From positions 5,272,501 to 5,336,500 of the forward strand of contig NC_135241.1 in the NCBI RefSeq assembly GCF_947623445.1: a stretch of DNA of 64,000 nucleotides, written 5' to 3'. Shown piece after piece: positions 34,930-47,700 of this stretch (positions are counted from its first letter, which is position 1; each line of letters begins with the position of its first letter). This DNA is from Clavelina lepadiformis. Its lineage: Eukaryota; Chordata; Ascidiacea; Aplousobranchia; Clavelinidae. Below the pieces are notes generated by a model. The model ran no database searches. It was not told the origin of the DNA and was given only the letters and a program-made list of their open reading frames with translations. A program made the position numbers and the translations under genes.

Positions 34930-36683
34930 ATGCATGCAATACTTTGCATTTTCTTGACGGCGTGCTTGCATTTAACATTTTCACAAGAATGTCGTCAGAT
35001 AATAACTGTCTGTGATGAAAGTGCAACCGGAACCGGAACAAGAAAAGGTGACAAAGGTGATGTTGGAGCCCCAGGAAAATCTGGAAACAAGGGATCCAAA
35101 GGAGATGTTGGTCCAACAGGTTCGCAAGGAGCATCTTGTTCTTTGGGATCCTTTGGATCTGAGCTCTTGGATAAACTTGCCGGTATGTGAGAGAGTCTTG
35201 AAAGTATCTGTTATGACAATAAAACTAAACAAAATCCGCAGAAGACAATAAACAGCCTAACAATTTTTTTAACAAATTTATAGAACTGGAAAGCCGCATA
35301 GCTCCTTCATCCTGTTCAACATCAGCAAGATCAGGAAGAGTGGTTCTGAGCTCTGGAGAAGAAGCTGTCTGTGATGAAGGCTGGACGGTAAGTATTTTTA
35401 GTTGCAGTTTCTTTCGGAAAGGTTATGATTTTTCACAGTACATTTTTCAGTGTTTGGCCTAGTATAGTCACTCGTTACTTATGTGGCAGGTATTTCAGAG
35501 AAGATTGGACGGAAGCGTTGATTTCAATCAAAATTGGAATATGTACCGTCGTGGTTTTGGAAACATGAATGGAGAATTTTGGCTTGGTAATGGATTTATT
35601 TATCTTCTTCGTCGTATTTAAACTTTTTAAATGTGACGGCTCTAAAAATGGCATCACATTTAAATGCAGGTTTGGATCGCATCTATGGACTTACTAAATA
35701 CAAAGGATGCCGTCTCAAAATAGATCTTTGGGACTTCGAAGATAACTACGCATACGCCGAGTACAGGTAGTAAGCGGGATACGTAAGACTGATAAGACAA
35801 AAGATTTTTTAAGAAATTCAATTTTAAAAGGTTTTTATTTTGTTAAAATGTGTCGGCCTTATACTTGGTTTGAGTAATATTTACTGGGCTCAGTTTTTCT
35901 TCTAGAAAATTTGAAAAAATCATTTCAAAATTAAAATTTAGTATTTTGTCTCTTTGCTTCTTCACTTTTGGACCAATGAGACCAAAACACTGCAAATTAC
36001 AATCTCAGTCCTTTATAGCTTCCGGCAATATTCGCTCGCTGCAGACTTAACTTCTTAACAAAACTGCATAGAAAAAGTTATTCATGCTGAATACCTTTTA
36101 GAGTGGGAGCAATACGTTTATTTTTACAACGTTTGAAATTACGTTGTTGTCTTTTCGGTCACACGTCTAAAGTATCATGCTCTGCTGTAGTGGTTTACAA
36201 GACTAATACACCTACGGTCTGTATCTTTTTGTTGAAACATCTTCTGTTTTTTATTTGATCCTGTAGTTCCTTTTCCGTGGCTGATGAACTAAACGGATTC
36301 AGGCTTCACGTTTCTGGATATAACGGAACAGCAGGAGATAGTATGGGCGAAAATGGTGCTTCAAATGACGGCATGCAGTTCTCGACGAAAGATAGGGACC
36401 AAGATGTATGGAGGTGGGTTTGAGACTTGATAACTTTGCTCTGAAATAACTAACTGAGCGAAGAAAAACAATGTTTTATGGAATATATTTTCAAAGTGGC
36501 GGAAACTGCGCAGTTTATACCAACGGTCCATTTGGCGGGTGGTGGTTCCGAGAATGTGGATATTCGTTGCTTAATTCCGGATGGGTTCGCTCAACCGGAA
36601 CGTGGAGTAATATCATATGGTACCATTGGAAAGGCAACAAAGAGGCTTTAAAAGCGACAACCATGAAACTTCGATGCGACTAG
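34930..36683 (+). CDS. ficolin-like lectin (collagen-like region plus fibrinogen-related domain)
   Basis: Exons 34930-35182, 35284-35387, 35490-35586, 35670-35766, 36267-36413 and 36497-36683 give 294 residues. A signal peptide (about 1-18, [16 protein letters not shown]) is followed by Cys residues. A short Gly-X-Y stretch follows (about residues 34-66, with [13 protein letters not shown]). The fibrinogen-related domain then runs to the end: [26 protein letters not shown], the calcium-site-like [24 protein letters not shown], and the closing WYHWKG ... TTMKLRCD. This order is that of ficolins, secreted oligomers that bind acetylated sugars and can trigger the lectin complement route; ascidians are known to have ficolins. 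The collagen part is short, about nine triplets. An upstream in-frame ATG is possible, but 34,930 sits directly before the hydrophobic core. Only the 5' exon's neighbour copy at 33.1 kb is decayed. Confidence 0.93.
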
Positions 36684-36748
36684 ATTTCAAGCCATGTTTA
36701 TCGGTAGCTTTGCTCAAGTTGATCATTCTACCGAATTGTTCGTTCGTC

Positions 36749-36754
36749 AATAAA
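36749..36754 (+). terminator. polyadenylation signal of the ficolin-like gene
   Basis: AATAAA in CGTCAATAAAAAACTGG, 66 bp after the stop codon. Confidence 0.6.
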
Positions 36755-38140
36755 AAACTGGTGGCAAGAAATAAAAAGAAGTGTTTAGACAGGCATATTA
36801 ATAACCGATGTAGGCTACTGCTCAGGAGATTGAACAACAAAGTTCAATAGTGACACCAAGCGATAAAGTTTTCAGCAAACTTTTGCATGCTAACAACGAA
36901 ATCGCAACGCAATCAAAGAGCGTTCTTTTTGAAAAGTTAGCCGCAAATTATACAGAACATACAATTTCTTTTCGTTGGAGAAACCCTTTGCAGATATTAC
37001 AACTGATGTATGCAAACGTTCTTTGAATTTTCCTGTGTTACCGTCAGTGATAAATCTGCTTCAAAGTGCATAACCACAGTAATCTTTAAAACGCTTTTAA
37101 CGCTGCTCATTTCCTGTGTTATTTACCTTTCTGACTGACGGTTATTAAACCACAGATGGCATGAATTGAATAAACAAATATTTCACTTTCTTTACAAAAT
37201 CAAATATTGGAACAAGTATTTGAATTCTTAACTTGCAAAGTGACATCTGAAGGGAAAACATTTGAAAATTGCTTTTTGAAAATTTTACTAACAAAATCTA
37301 ATGTTATGTTATTAAACCACAACTTCAAGGCGTTGGCATACACGGTTTGCAGAAGCTGGTACGTCAGAACCAAGATATTGTTGATCAAACAGATACAACA
37401 GCGATCCTAAATACCTAATGAAACAAAAGCAGTTATAACCAAAATAAAACTTGCAACAAACAATAGGAAGGTGTTGCCGCAGCAAGAACAGAGTGGCAGC
37501 TACATATGGTAACAGAGTAATAAACACGTCACCGAGCAAGGCAGACAGCATGATAGCAATCGACAATCTTAAGCAGTAAAAGTCCGAAAACAGTAAATAT
37601 ATGTAGATCGTCGCATCAACGACGTACTGAATGAAAGTAAAAATATTTGACCGAAGAAATCTACAAACGAGATAAAAGCTGCATGTACAAAAGATTCCCT
37701 GGAAACCGCGAAGCAAAAATACGAAAATTGTAAACTATGGAGTACTTTGTTATTTGTACCTTTATAACGACAAGGATGTACTTGGATAAAGTGTTTTAGA
37801 TATAATATTTCGAAAAACATATCTCAAAACGTGCTCCCAAAAATAAATCAACTTTTTATCGATTTATAAATCGTATGAAATCAATGAAATTAACTGAAAT
37901 TGCATCAACAGCGGCAAATTTTCAAAACTATTACAGCACGTGCTACTCAACACCAGGAACGGGAAAATCGAAGGCAAAAACACGATTTGATTCATACTTG
38001 GCTAGCCGAATGACATCCTGACGTACCCAAGGGACGAAAAGAAATAAATAGTAGAACGCGTCATCAAGATACAGGAAAAAAGAACTCGGATTAAACGAAG
38101 AGCTTATTTTGTTCGGTGCTAAGGGCAAATTTTAGTATAC
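36755..38140. other. intergenic DNA between ficolin and sulfatase genes
   Basis: It separates two plus-strand genes and contains the hydrophobic minus-strand candidate exon listed separately (37,415-37,626). Nothing else could be supported. Confidence 0.4.
37415..37626 (-). CDS. candidate orphan exon coding membrane helices (faintly XK-related-like)
   Basis: On the minus strand a strong acceptor (pyrimidine tract then TTCATTCAG) precedes YVVDATIYIYLLFSDFY, then a second hydrophobic segment (IMLSALLGDVFITLLPYVAATL). A donor (ATTAG then GTATTT) ends it. The frame stays open for 134 codons around this. A membrane-embedded Asp in helix 1 and a Pro in helix 2 are reminiscent of the start of XK-related proteins. 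AT-rich DNA easily gives hydrophobic open frames, though, and I found no partner exons. It could be a gene fragment or chance. Confidence 0.25.
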
Positions 38141-38155
38141 ATGAGATCAGCGTAA
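38141..38155 (+). promoter_or_regulatory. upstream mini-ORF overlapping the sulfatase start codon
   Basis: ATGAGATCAGCGTAATG: a four-codon reading frame (M-R-S-A) whose TAA shares its last A with the ATG of the sulfatase. Such a stop-start overlap could reduce or couple initiation. If the mRNA is trans-spliced at the AG just before CGTAATG, as happens in ascidians, the mini-ORF would be removed. Confidence 0.4.
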
Positions 38156-41100
38156 TGCAGTTCACAAAAAAAAGTTTTGCAGTTTTTATTCCAGTGACAA
38201 TCCTGGCATTTGTTGTGGCATTTGTCCTCGTTTTTACTCATCATAAGTACTGGGTAAGTATTTTTTGCGCTTGTCTTAACAAAATATAGTATACTATAAT
38301 TACTATTTTTTATTTATGATTATTTACATTTATTAAGGTAGTATTTTAACTTATAGCAGCTTGCTGATTGCAAGCTCTCAAACGTCGCTTCTGTCATTAT
38401 TTTATCAAAAATTGATTTTTTCTAGAATCATTCATCATATGAGCCACCTAATATACTATTTTTGCTGGCTGATGATTTGGGCTACGGAGACCTTCAATCC
38501 TACGGACATCCCTTACAAGAAGCTGGCGGTGTCGAACGTCTAGTTGATGAAGGAATGAGATTCACGCAATGGTATGCGCCGGCCATGATTTGCACTCCAA
38601 GTAGAGTGTCTACTTTAACAGGTAATGCTACACATTTTGTATTCCATGTGGTAGCTGTATGATAGTACGATTAAATATCAAGTTAAATGACAATATCTTC
38701 AGCTATAGGGGTCAAGGTTTAAAGTTCCTGAGTTGTGCAAAACTTTAAAACCAAGATTTCGAAATATCGAGATTCCTTTATTTCGCACATGTTAACAATA
38801 CAGTTTTCATGGAGTAGCATAAGTACATTCGACCAATCAAGCTTGTTACTCAATAGTTCACAAATAATTTTTCAAGAACGCAGAACTGACCTTATTTAAG
38901 GTTTTTATATTTCCTTACAAGTTACAAAAACGGACTGGTAGGACCCATACTGGACGATTATGCTTTTGGCAGTATTAAGAGGTTTTGGAATGCAGTGATT
39001 TAATTGCATGCTAAATTATTATGAACAATCTTCACCGTATGGAGTGCTGTATAACTTAATGAGCAATATCGTTTATTATATAAAAAAATGTAGAAAATCC
39101 CAGCCGCGGAATATTTGCGTATAAATATTACTCAATCGGCATTTTAACACAAATTGACTTTGCAAACGTCAGGTCGCTATTCGGTGCGAAGCGGATTTTT
39201 GGGAGACGGTCCCCCAGTTTTTATTCCTTCATCTCCCGGAGGCATTCCAAGAAATGACTCGACGATTGCTGAAACTTTACGGAAGTCGGGATATAAAACA
39301 GGAATGGTCGGAAAATGGCACTTAGGTCTGTTTACTTGCTTACACCTACAGTATATACTAACTAAGCCATAGCTGTACGGTTTCTAAAGAAAATTAAAAA
39401 TGAATTTGTTTGTATATATGTATGTATACTGTTTTATGTACACTCACCCTATAATATGTTTGTATATACATGCAATTATTTCTTATAGGAACAAACAAAG
39501 TTAACAACACTGACGGATTTTTCCTACCACGACATTACGGGTTTGACTATGTGGGCACAAACATGCCATTTACAAACATGGAGACATGCAATCCAAACGT
39601 AGTAAGTTGTTAGTAAGTGTTTTCAGTGGATATGAAATTGAGACGTCAGATTACAAAAATCAGTTTTTAAACATTGCTGTCATTAAAGTTAACCTAAAGA
39701 CAATCTAGAAAAGGTCCATATTATTCTCTGTACAGAACTTGTTTGTTGCTTGATTGTGCTTTAAATAATTTGAAATGGCAATAATCCCTATTAATCTATG
39801 TGACCCGAGGAAGGAAGTTATTGTCGTTTACAAGCATTTGTCACTTCTTTCGCAAGTATACCGCAGAAGAAATGGGGCCAGATTGCTTCGCTTACAACGA
39901 CACGACAATTGCCCAGCAACCAGTGGATCTCACAACAGTTACTGACAAAATGTTGACTGAAGCAAAGGATTTCATGACCAAAAATAGAAATGGAAAATTT
40001 TTTCTTTTTGTATCCTTCATTCAAACACATGTCGCCTTGTTTTGTGGCGAACGGCATTGTGGAAAATCACGTAGAGGTATGAAATTTTTTTCCATATCAA
40101 CACCAACGAAGCACAATTAACTTTTAACATTTAGGTTTAAACTAATATCTGTTTAAATGGTTTGTATCAGCACTAGAATCTGATAAAACGTAATAATATT
40201 TATCAATGCAAATTAATTGAAGTAAAAACAAGCTAAACAATAAAATTTAATTTTTCTTGATAAAATATCTCGTTTAGGTCTTTACGGAGATAATCTTAAT
40301 GAAATGTCAGACGGAATCTCAAACCTACTTGACCATTTGGAGTCTCTTGGCCTCACTAAGAAAACCTTGGTCGTATTTACATCGGATAATGGTCCCAAGA
40401 TGGATAGTTGTCCACACGGTGGCGATGGTGGGCCCTTTAGAGGTAAAACACGACATTTAATTTTTGAACTGTTGTGCATTAAGTTTTCACAATCCGTAAT
40501 ATATAGCAATGGATCTTTGTATTTTAATGCACGCAGATCGTTGAATTTTAAAGAAATACTTTACCAACGGGTAGCATAATTTAGTATGTGTAGCACTTAT
40601 TTTCGCCCTCTCTGTCGTTGGTAAGTGAAATTCTGCCAGGTTCGTTTATCCGAATTTACGGCCCACCGCGTAAGACCGGAAAGCAGCTGATAGATATTTA
40701 ATGGCGCTGACAAACAACTTTAGCATTCGCTGAACTTGTATCAACGAGCAGGAGCAAGCGTATAGGTGGTATAAGAACACTAAAAAGGTACTAAAACCTC
40801 CGGCACAAAGACTTGCTAAAACAGAAAATAAAATGTAAAAATTGACCGAAATCGAAACCTAGAAGGACTCATGACACCAAACATTTGCGAGCAGAGAACA
40901 AAAAAGAAAAATTAGAAATAATCTTGACCACCTACGTCGCTGGATGATAAGCATGGGCGTGAATTACCAGCGGAGAAACGACACACGAAATGCAACATTT
41001 ACATTTAATTACATTACATTGACTTAATTACATTTACATACATGATATAACTTTTCATTACATACACACATTATTACATTGGATTTAATCAATCAATCAA

Positions 41101-42330
41101 TCAATCATTGATTTTTCGTCATAAGAGCGGCGGGAACAAAAAACAAGCCAGTTGTTAGTAACACGCGCCAATGAACGGGAAAAAGTGTCAAAGCCAAAAA
41201 GACTAAAAACGTGCTCAAAAATAATTAAGTTAATAATTGCTGGTAACAACTAGCACGGCCACTAAACCCATAATTACATTGGTTTACTTGCATCTGATTG
41301 AATGCAAGGCGATGTCATCAAGAAAATTCAAGCACTTAGCACATCTTGTCGTTTTTTGTATAATTCATGTAATGATTGAAAAACTTCGCATTGATGCTTG
41401 AATTCAATAATTGAATCTCTGATCTATCTGTACTGATGTATACATAGCTGCGCATAAAACAATTCAAACTGTTTAAAATTCGGACAAAGTTAACTATGCT
41501 ATTATTCTTCATTAATTTTCAATTTTAGGAGGAAAAGGGGCAACATGGGAAGGCGGATTACGGGTACCTGGGGTTATTCGCTGGCCAGGAGTTATTGATC
41601 CCGGAACTGTAAGCACATCAGTGATTAGTACTATGGATTTGTATCCAACCTTCGTCAAATTAGCGACAGGTATAGCCTGCAGTATGTATGATATTTATTA
41701 ATAGCATTTAGTTTACGAAGTTATTCGCTTGACGGAAGCTTAATTGATAATAATCTATTATAACTTCAAATTCAAACTCTTTCGACAAAGTTTTGTTTTG
41801 CTCAAAAATACATTTTTTATTAATTAGGGTTTAAAAATCAAGTCCTCTCGGAAGTAGACGGTGAACCAATCAAGGAAATCCTGTGCAACTTTCCTGAATA
41901 CAAAAAAGATGACAAATGTACCAGGTCTGATCCAGAACGCAACTTGTTCTTTTACTGTACTGGTGATCTGTTTGCCGTACGACACGGGGATTACAAACTG
42001 CATTACAAAACCAAACAATCTCCCATGGACAGAGTAGTGGACGACAGACACTGCCTTAAACCCACCACTGAAGAACTTATAAGAGTATACTCTTGCGTCG
42101 AGGGAGTGACAACCCACGAACCTCCTCTGTTGTATAACGTGGTGGAAGATCCGCGAGAATCCATGCCTTTAAACATTTCATCCTACCGAAAAGTGGTTGA
42201 CATTATAGACAAGTTGGCGAAGCAGCACAAAATGTCCATTGAAAACGTGCCAGAGCAATTTCTTCCGCCAAACTTAGACTTGATTCCTTGTTGTAATCCG
42301 CCAAAATGCATTTGTACTGATGCAAATTAG
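38155..42330 (+). CDS. steryl-sulfatase-type arylsulfatase
   Basis: Exons 38155-38253, 38426-38621, 39173-39325, 39489-39601, 39857-40076, 40278-40442, 41529-41669 and 41828-42330 total 529 residues, typical for the family. It should hydrolyse sulfate esters after Cys89 is converted to formylglycine (motif CTPSR, residues 89-93). Other active-site parts are present: ADDLG (48-52), GKWHLG (about 145-150), THVALF, SDNGP (metal ligands, about 297) and the Lys of GKGATWEGG. The C-terminal part ([23 protein letters not shown], and [12 protein letters not shown]) is closest to the STS/ARSD-ARSL group. The two-helix membrane hairpin of human STS, between the equivalents of exons 4 and 5, is absent. 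The N-terminus is a single hydrophobic segment (residues about 8-28): a signal anchor or uncleaved signal, so ER/secretory pathway. Natural substrate unknown. Confidence 0.93.
40985..41110. repeat. low-complexity ATTACATTT-type repeats and an (AATC)n microsatellite
   Basis: In sulfatase intron 6, imperfect copies of TTACATT/TTACATA are followed by five AATC units at about 41,085-41,105. The intron (about 1.1 kb) is the longest of the gene. Confidence 0.8.
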
Positions 42331-44650
42331 AACATTCATAAACCCAAATGCAGAACGCACGTGGTCTTGTTATACAGGCAATGCTGAACTCTGGCTTTAT
42401 GTCAATCCAGGGTATCTTGGGACAAACAAAGTCAATCAAAGTGAATGAAAAATGTTGCCCACGAGAAAACTGATATCTAATGGCTGTTGTCCTCTTGAAC
42501 GCCCATGTAACAATTTAACGCGTATATGACACATAGAACTTTCAGCTGAAACTGTACGTTTACTATATCGCTTCATTTTCATCTTAAAACGTAACGATGT
42601 AGCTTGCATGATGACTTAAGCTTGCGGCATGCAATTTGGTAAATCTTATAAATAAATGCACATTTGTTACAACAAAGTTTTTTTCTCTCCAAAACGTGTG
42701 GTTTTATGCCACTGATTATAAACAAATTGCTTACATTGAAATGCCTCTATAATCATTTCACCATCTTTTTGAAGGAGAGATCAAAATTTTATATTGCCAT
42801 CGACTGCAGAGGGCAGAGTCCACCAACCTCACCCACAGTCTTTTGCACTTGATCAGCATATATTTGTGACGCAGTAATGTATTTGTTACGTCGTACTACC
42901 TCTCAGGAGCAAAACATTGACCAAAGACAGAAACTTCCCATGTAAAAATGGAAATGCCTACATTTCAATATTTAATTACAAATTAAGAGGGCATTGAGCT
43001 CTTTTTTGTTTTCCGCATAGGTCTATTTTATGATTCGTTAAATATAATCATTTTCTTAAGTTTTATACGTCAATAAAGAAATGCCCTATTAATCATAAAA
43101 AGACCGTTTGAATTGCGCATCCAGTAGCTATTACACTCTGTTGTTTCGGGACAATTAATCATGCTATTTGAACAGCAAATGCCATCGACCGATAGAAATG
43201 TTATATAACCATATTTACTCTCGTGAGATTTATCACACAGGTCAAGGTTAATTTCAATTGACATGCGCCAGTAAATGAAAAAAATTCATTACAAACGTAT
43301 TGTGTGTTGGACAATGGTGGGCGTATACGTTTCTTTCGCAAAGTTAAGTTTGTCTTGACTGAGTCTTGAATATTTCAATTTGGCCAGTGATGTGGTTTTT
43401 TGTCAATGCCAGTTTTCTTTGATGCAATCCATCATTTCAATAAGAAAAGACTGGAAAGTCAAAACAAAGAAATGTAAGCGAGTAAAATTTTCTGTTATGA
43501 AAATTGTTTTTTGACAGGATAGCGAACAAATATTTGCTGGTTGTCGACTATTAATTAAAAATTTAAAACGGGAAATACAGTTTTCAAAATCTTTCTTTCG
43601 AATTTAAAGTTCTCAACCTGAAACAGGACAGCACTGTTCTTTTGAGCATTAGTTACCAGAATGTTGTGGAAATATATTGTTCATCATTTCCACAGATTTA
43701 AAACCTGTACAAAAATTTATTTTGTACCAAATATGCAAGCGCCTCAAAACAAAACTCAAAGTAAACATTGCGCAAGTCAGTGATGAAATCTATTTGAAAT
43801 CGGTATTGCAACAACGAGAAATTATTTTCCTGTATTGGTTTCAATTGCAACAAATGGTAGGTCATTCCGGGGTATATTGCTAAACATAGCACTTCAAGCA
43901 ACACAATCCAAATCTGATAAAGTTGTAATTTCCGTACCTAAGTCCATAATAGGATATTGGTATACTAGATAAAACAATCGACTTGTGAGATGGTGACACG
44001 ATGCTTATATTCCAAAGCCGAGAAAGTTATAGGACTTTCAAAGAGTACGGACAGGTTATTGTCCAACCTATGTGCTTAACAAGGAAAAGGATTTGTTCGA
44101 AAGTCAACGACACTTAAAGTTCAATCAAAGGACGCAGACGGGATTAACAATTGATTCTTCCATAGGAGAACCGCGTTCCTATTTCAATTCCAACTACCTT
44201 TATAACCCCGCTTTGTCTAATGGTTTACTTAACTATCTCTTCAATCTAATCTTCAAAAAGCTTGCTTCTATTGAATAAAACTAACTTATCGCGACATCTG
44301 TCAACTTAGTAGGTAAGGGCATTTATTTTTAAATTTGTAATGGGATTAAGCTGTCTGTCAGGAAACTGTAAATGACAGATAAGTTTTAAGTATGTTTACA
44401 TATAGATACTTCAAACAAGTAAGCACTTCAGGTTTGCAAAATACACATATCATGTCTTAAATTCAGCATTCAAAATGTTCCAAGTTTAGTGCTCAAAAAT
44501 CAATTTCTAAAACAAATGCATTGAAGAATTAAATTTCAACGTCAACACGAGACGTGAGTGTATAAGAACAACAAGAGCATTTCAATCCAAGCACCAAAGT
44601 CAACTATAATAAGTTAGTGATTTTTTAATAAAATATAAAACCAAATATAA
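42331..44650. other. 3' flank of the sulfatase and intergenic DNA
   Basis: Apart from the sulfatase 3' UTR I see nothing supportable. The short open frames on both strands have no splice sites or family signature. Confidence 0.4.
42651..42656 (+). terminator. polyadenylation signal of the sulfatase gene
   Basis: AATAAA in CTTATAAATAAATGC, about 320 bp after the stop codon and the first canonical hexamer downstream. Confidence 0.5.
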
Positions 44651-44734
44651 GGTGGCACCAATATAGCGTTAACTTTTATTTGGAATTCTTCTACACGAGT
44701 TTTCGCGAGCATAAACTTGCTTCATCAGGTGTAT
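44651..44734 (-). repeat. copy of a dispersed repeat (CCTGATGAAGC ... GGTGCCACC type)
   Basis: Read on the minus strand it runs ACCTGATGAAGCAAG, GCGAAAACTCGTGTA, AAAAGTTAACGC, TTGGTGCCACC. Two copies of the same pattern lie head to head at 55,446-55,630. The repeated order of short blocks with diverged spacers suggests an old interspersed element. Confidence 0.6.
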
Positions 44735-47700
44735 ACTAAGAGATGTATTTTCTTAAAGCAACCCGCTTAAGATCACTTCTAGAACAAGCAGTTGTGTGCT
44801 GTCAGTGAATATGTTTGTTTGGATTTTAATGATTTTCTTCCTACACGGTGATAGTTGTTGTAGGTTTGTAACTACAACATTCTAATCAGATTTACGCCAC
44901 TGAGCTGAATGAAGCTGCGGTTACTATTGGCGATTTGTACGTCAGCAAAAGACGATATGTGCTTTGGAGCAAGAGATATCGTCAGCAAAACACGCTTTTC
45001 TTTCAGTACCCAACGTAAAATACGTGTCCAGGTTACGCTGGACATGGTGGTAATAGCATTACTCGTGTTTTTACTATAGCGATGACAACGCAGCTTCGTT
45101 TTACGACCGCTTTTCATGAGCAACGACCTATATACGAAACACGATAGCCACCTTTGCTCGATAATTCATTTAGCAACACGAAGGCATCAGCATTGGCCAG
45201 CAATGTGTCTATACACTAGTTTGGAACACTTGTATCGAGACAAATTGTTGTAATAATCTTACTGAGCGGCACTCGGTGGGCATGGCCCCTCAAAGCAGCC
45301 AATAGCAAGCGATCAAGACAAGGACAGAGAAGATAAAGGTATTCGGGTTTCAAAACAATAACAAATGGTGTATGCTTTCGTCTCTGGATTTTGTAAAAAC
45401 TTGTGACATAAAATATGGCGACAACAGTGTCATACTGGCTTTAAAAATGCGGTTGTTCGTAGCACGATCTTCGACAAGTTTTTCTTCTTCTGCTATATAG
45501 TGTTTGGAACGATAAGAATGCTGGCTCGATCGTTTGGTAAACTTTGAGCTTTAGGAATTTGCTAGTGTATCGACTTTGTAGAATATAATCGAATGTAACC
45601 CACACCTAGATAATTGTCATTGTCGAAATATGCAAAGGTTACAGATTGTGGGCAGGTCACAAATTTTCACGATTAATGTGACAAGATAGTCATAAAATTA
45701 GTAGGCGGAGATATTTACGCCTGTTGGGACAATGTGTGAAACGTCGACATTCTGAAGAGAAAGCCCGAGCACAAAAGGTTAAGACCGATAAAAAAGCGTA
45801 TTTGTTGGTTTTAGCTGGTAAACAGTGCAAGCTGTCTTTCCTAGAATCTATTGGTAAGGTAATAGTGAAGCAAAAAAAGCTGACCATTCGAAAACCATTG
45901 TCCATAGGCGCATGTGTTTGCTTTGGCGATGTTGTTGGTGTGCCTTTTGTGTCCAGAACAGAGACCGATACCGAAATCGCGTGTAAGCGTGAAATGCTGT
46001 CACCGTATAAAAAAGGTTTTTTGGGTGTGTATTGTTGTTTCAGTAAATTTTGTTTGTTTGTCGATCAACTAAAAATGCTTTCAATCACTTTTCGATCATC
46101 ATTAATTGCATCAAGGCTCTTGATTGTGATTCGAGTAGCAACTTCGCGGGCTTATAGCGACAAAGCGTTTCAGTGATGACGCAACCCGAGTTTAACAAAT
46201 TTTAGTCAAGAATTTGTGACAAACGTATGCGTCATTTTTACGTGGAAAGTGTCGAAACGGATCACACCAGCAAGCGTAACCAAAACTTAAACAAAATTAT
46301 AAAGGTGATTCGCGTCGAGTATAACGTCAAAATACGCAACTATTTCCTCACATACTTCAAGCTTGAAATGAGGAGAAGATAAACGCAAATAACAAGATCG
46401 ATCTGCAATAAATTTACGCTGGCTCGGAGCTTCAATACAGCAGGAAACCCAGGAAAACACGTGTTTTGCAATCACCATAAACGGTTTATGCTCTGATTCA
46501 TCACTCGTTCGCAATAAACTGAATCAGAAACTTGTAAATAGTTGACGACATCTGAACGATGGAGGAGTTTTCATCAAAATACAAAATAGTGTGGCAAGTG
46601 TTGTTAAAGGACATTTTGGTAAAAAAAAAAAACGAAACTGAAAAAAACTTAACTGAAAGACTGAATACAATCGAAAGGTAAAGTTAGAATGAAACATTTT
46701 GTTCCATTATGTCCAAATGGCTATCGAATATTATTAAATAAAATGCTTCACATTAAACATTTATAAGTCTTGCAGAAAAAGAAAACGGAAAAAAATGCTT
46801 AGAAGATATAGATAGTAATGCTTGAGACATGAAGTATATAATACAGAAAAACAAGATACGATCTTTCCAAAATATTCCCGGTGTTTATTTTCATTAGTAC
46901 AGTAAAAGGCGCAATCCCTCACGTCTGTAAAAACAACGAACTGTTGATTTGCGACTATTTGAAACGGTTGCTCTATCGTTTGCTCTCTATCGATGTATCT
47001 CGCAGATAGGGTTAGAGTTCGAAGAACGAGCAAGCTTCGAAGTTGGAGTGTAGTGTTGGCAAATGAATCATTGTTTTCTTTAAAGTATTACGAGAACATT
47101 TCTCATGTTGGAAGTTGATATAGGTGACGGCCGTCAACATGTTATGCAACTTCTGGATTTTGCTGACTGATGTCTGTTGTGGTTTTGGGGTTTCCGTTTC
47201 CGTAAAAGTAAACCAATTCCGCCTAAAACAGGCGGGGCTGCTTAATAATTGCCAGCTTGGGAATGGCCTTTCTCCACGTACTGCCAATCCTACTAAATAG
47301 ACACAGTACAACTATTGTACCGGACGGAAATATTACATGACAATGGATTTATTAGATCAAACCGCAGAACACAAAAGAAGAAAGTCAGCAAACGTTTGCA
47401 ATTGCTACAGTATATTGAACCATTTAGCTGGAAAACTTGTAAAAAAGGGACTTACCATATCATAATCGTTCGAACAAAGTCACGAATGGAAAATTTCAAT
47501 TTTTCCAAAGTTATCGTGGAATTCCCAAATCTTTTATGTGCAAAGGTCAATGCAGAACAACAACATTACAATTTTGGCCGACAACTACGGAAGGTTTAAT
47601 TTTTAATTCCATTCTTTAAGCGTTGACCTTTATACGCAAAGTAATTGGGTCAAGTGTTAGAAGGGGTTGACTTAAATCTACAAACATCATCAAGGAAACT

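Noticed and set aside
44651..44734. Hammerhead ribozyme (CTGATGA ... GAAA on the minus strand)
   Set aside because: The core strings are present, but stem II pairs poorly (an extra A and a mismatch), no stem I or III could be drawn, and the related copies change CTGATGA to CTGAAGA.
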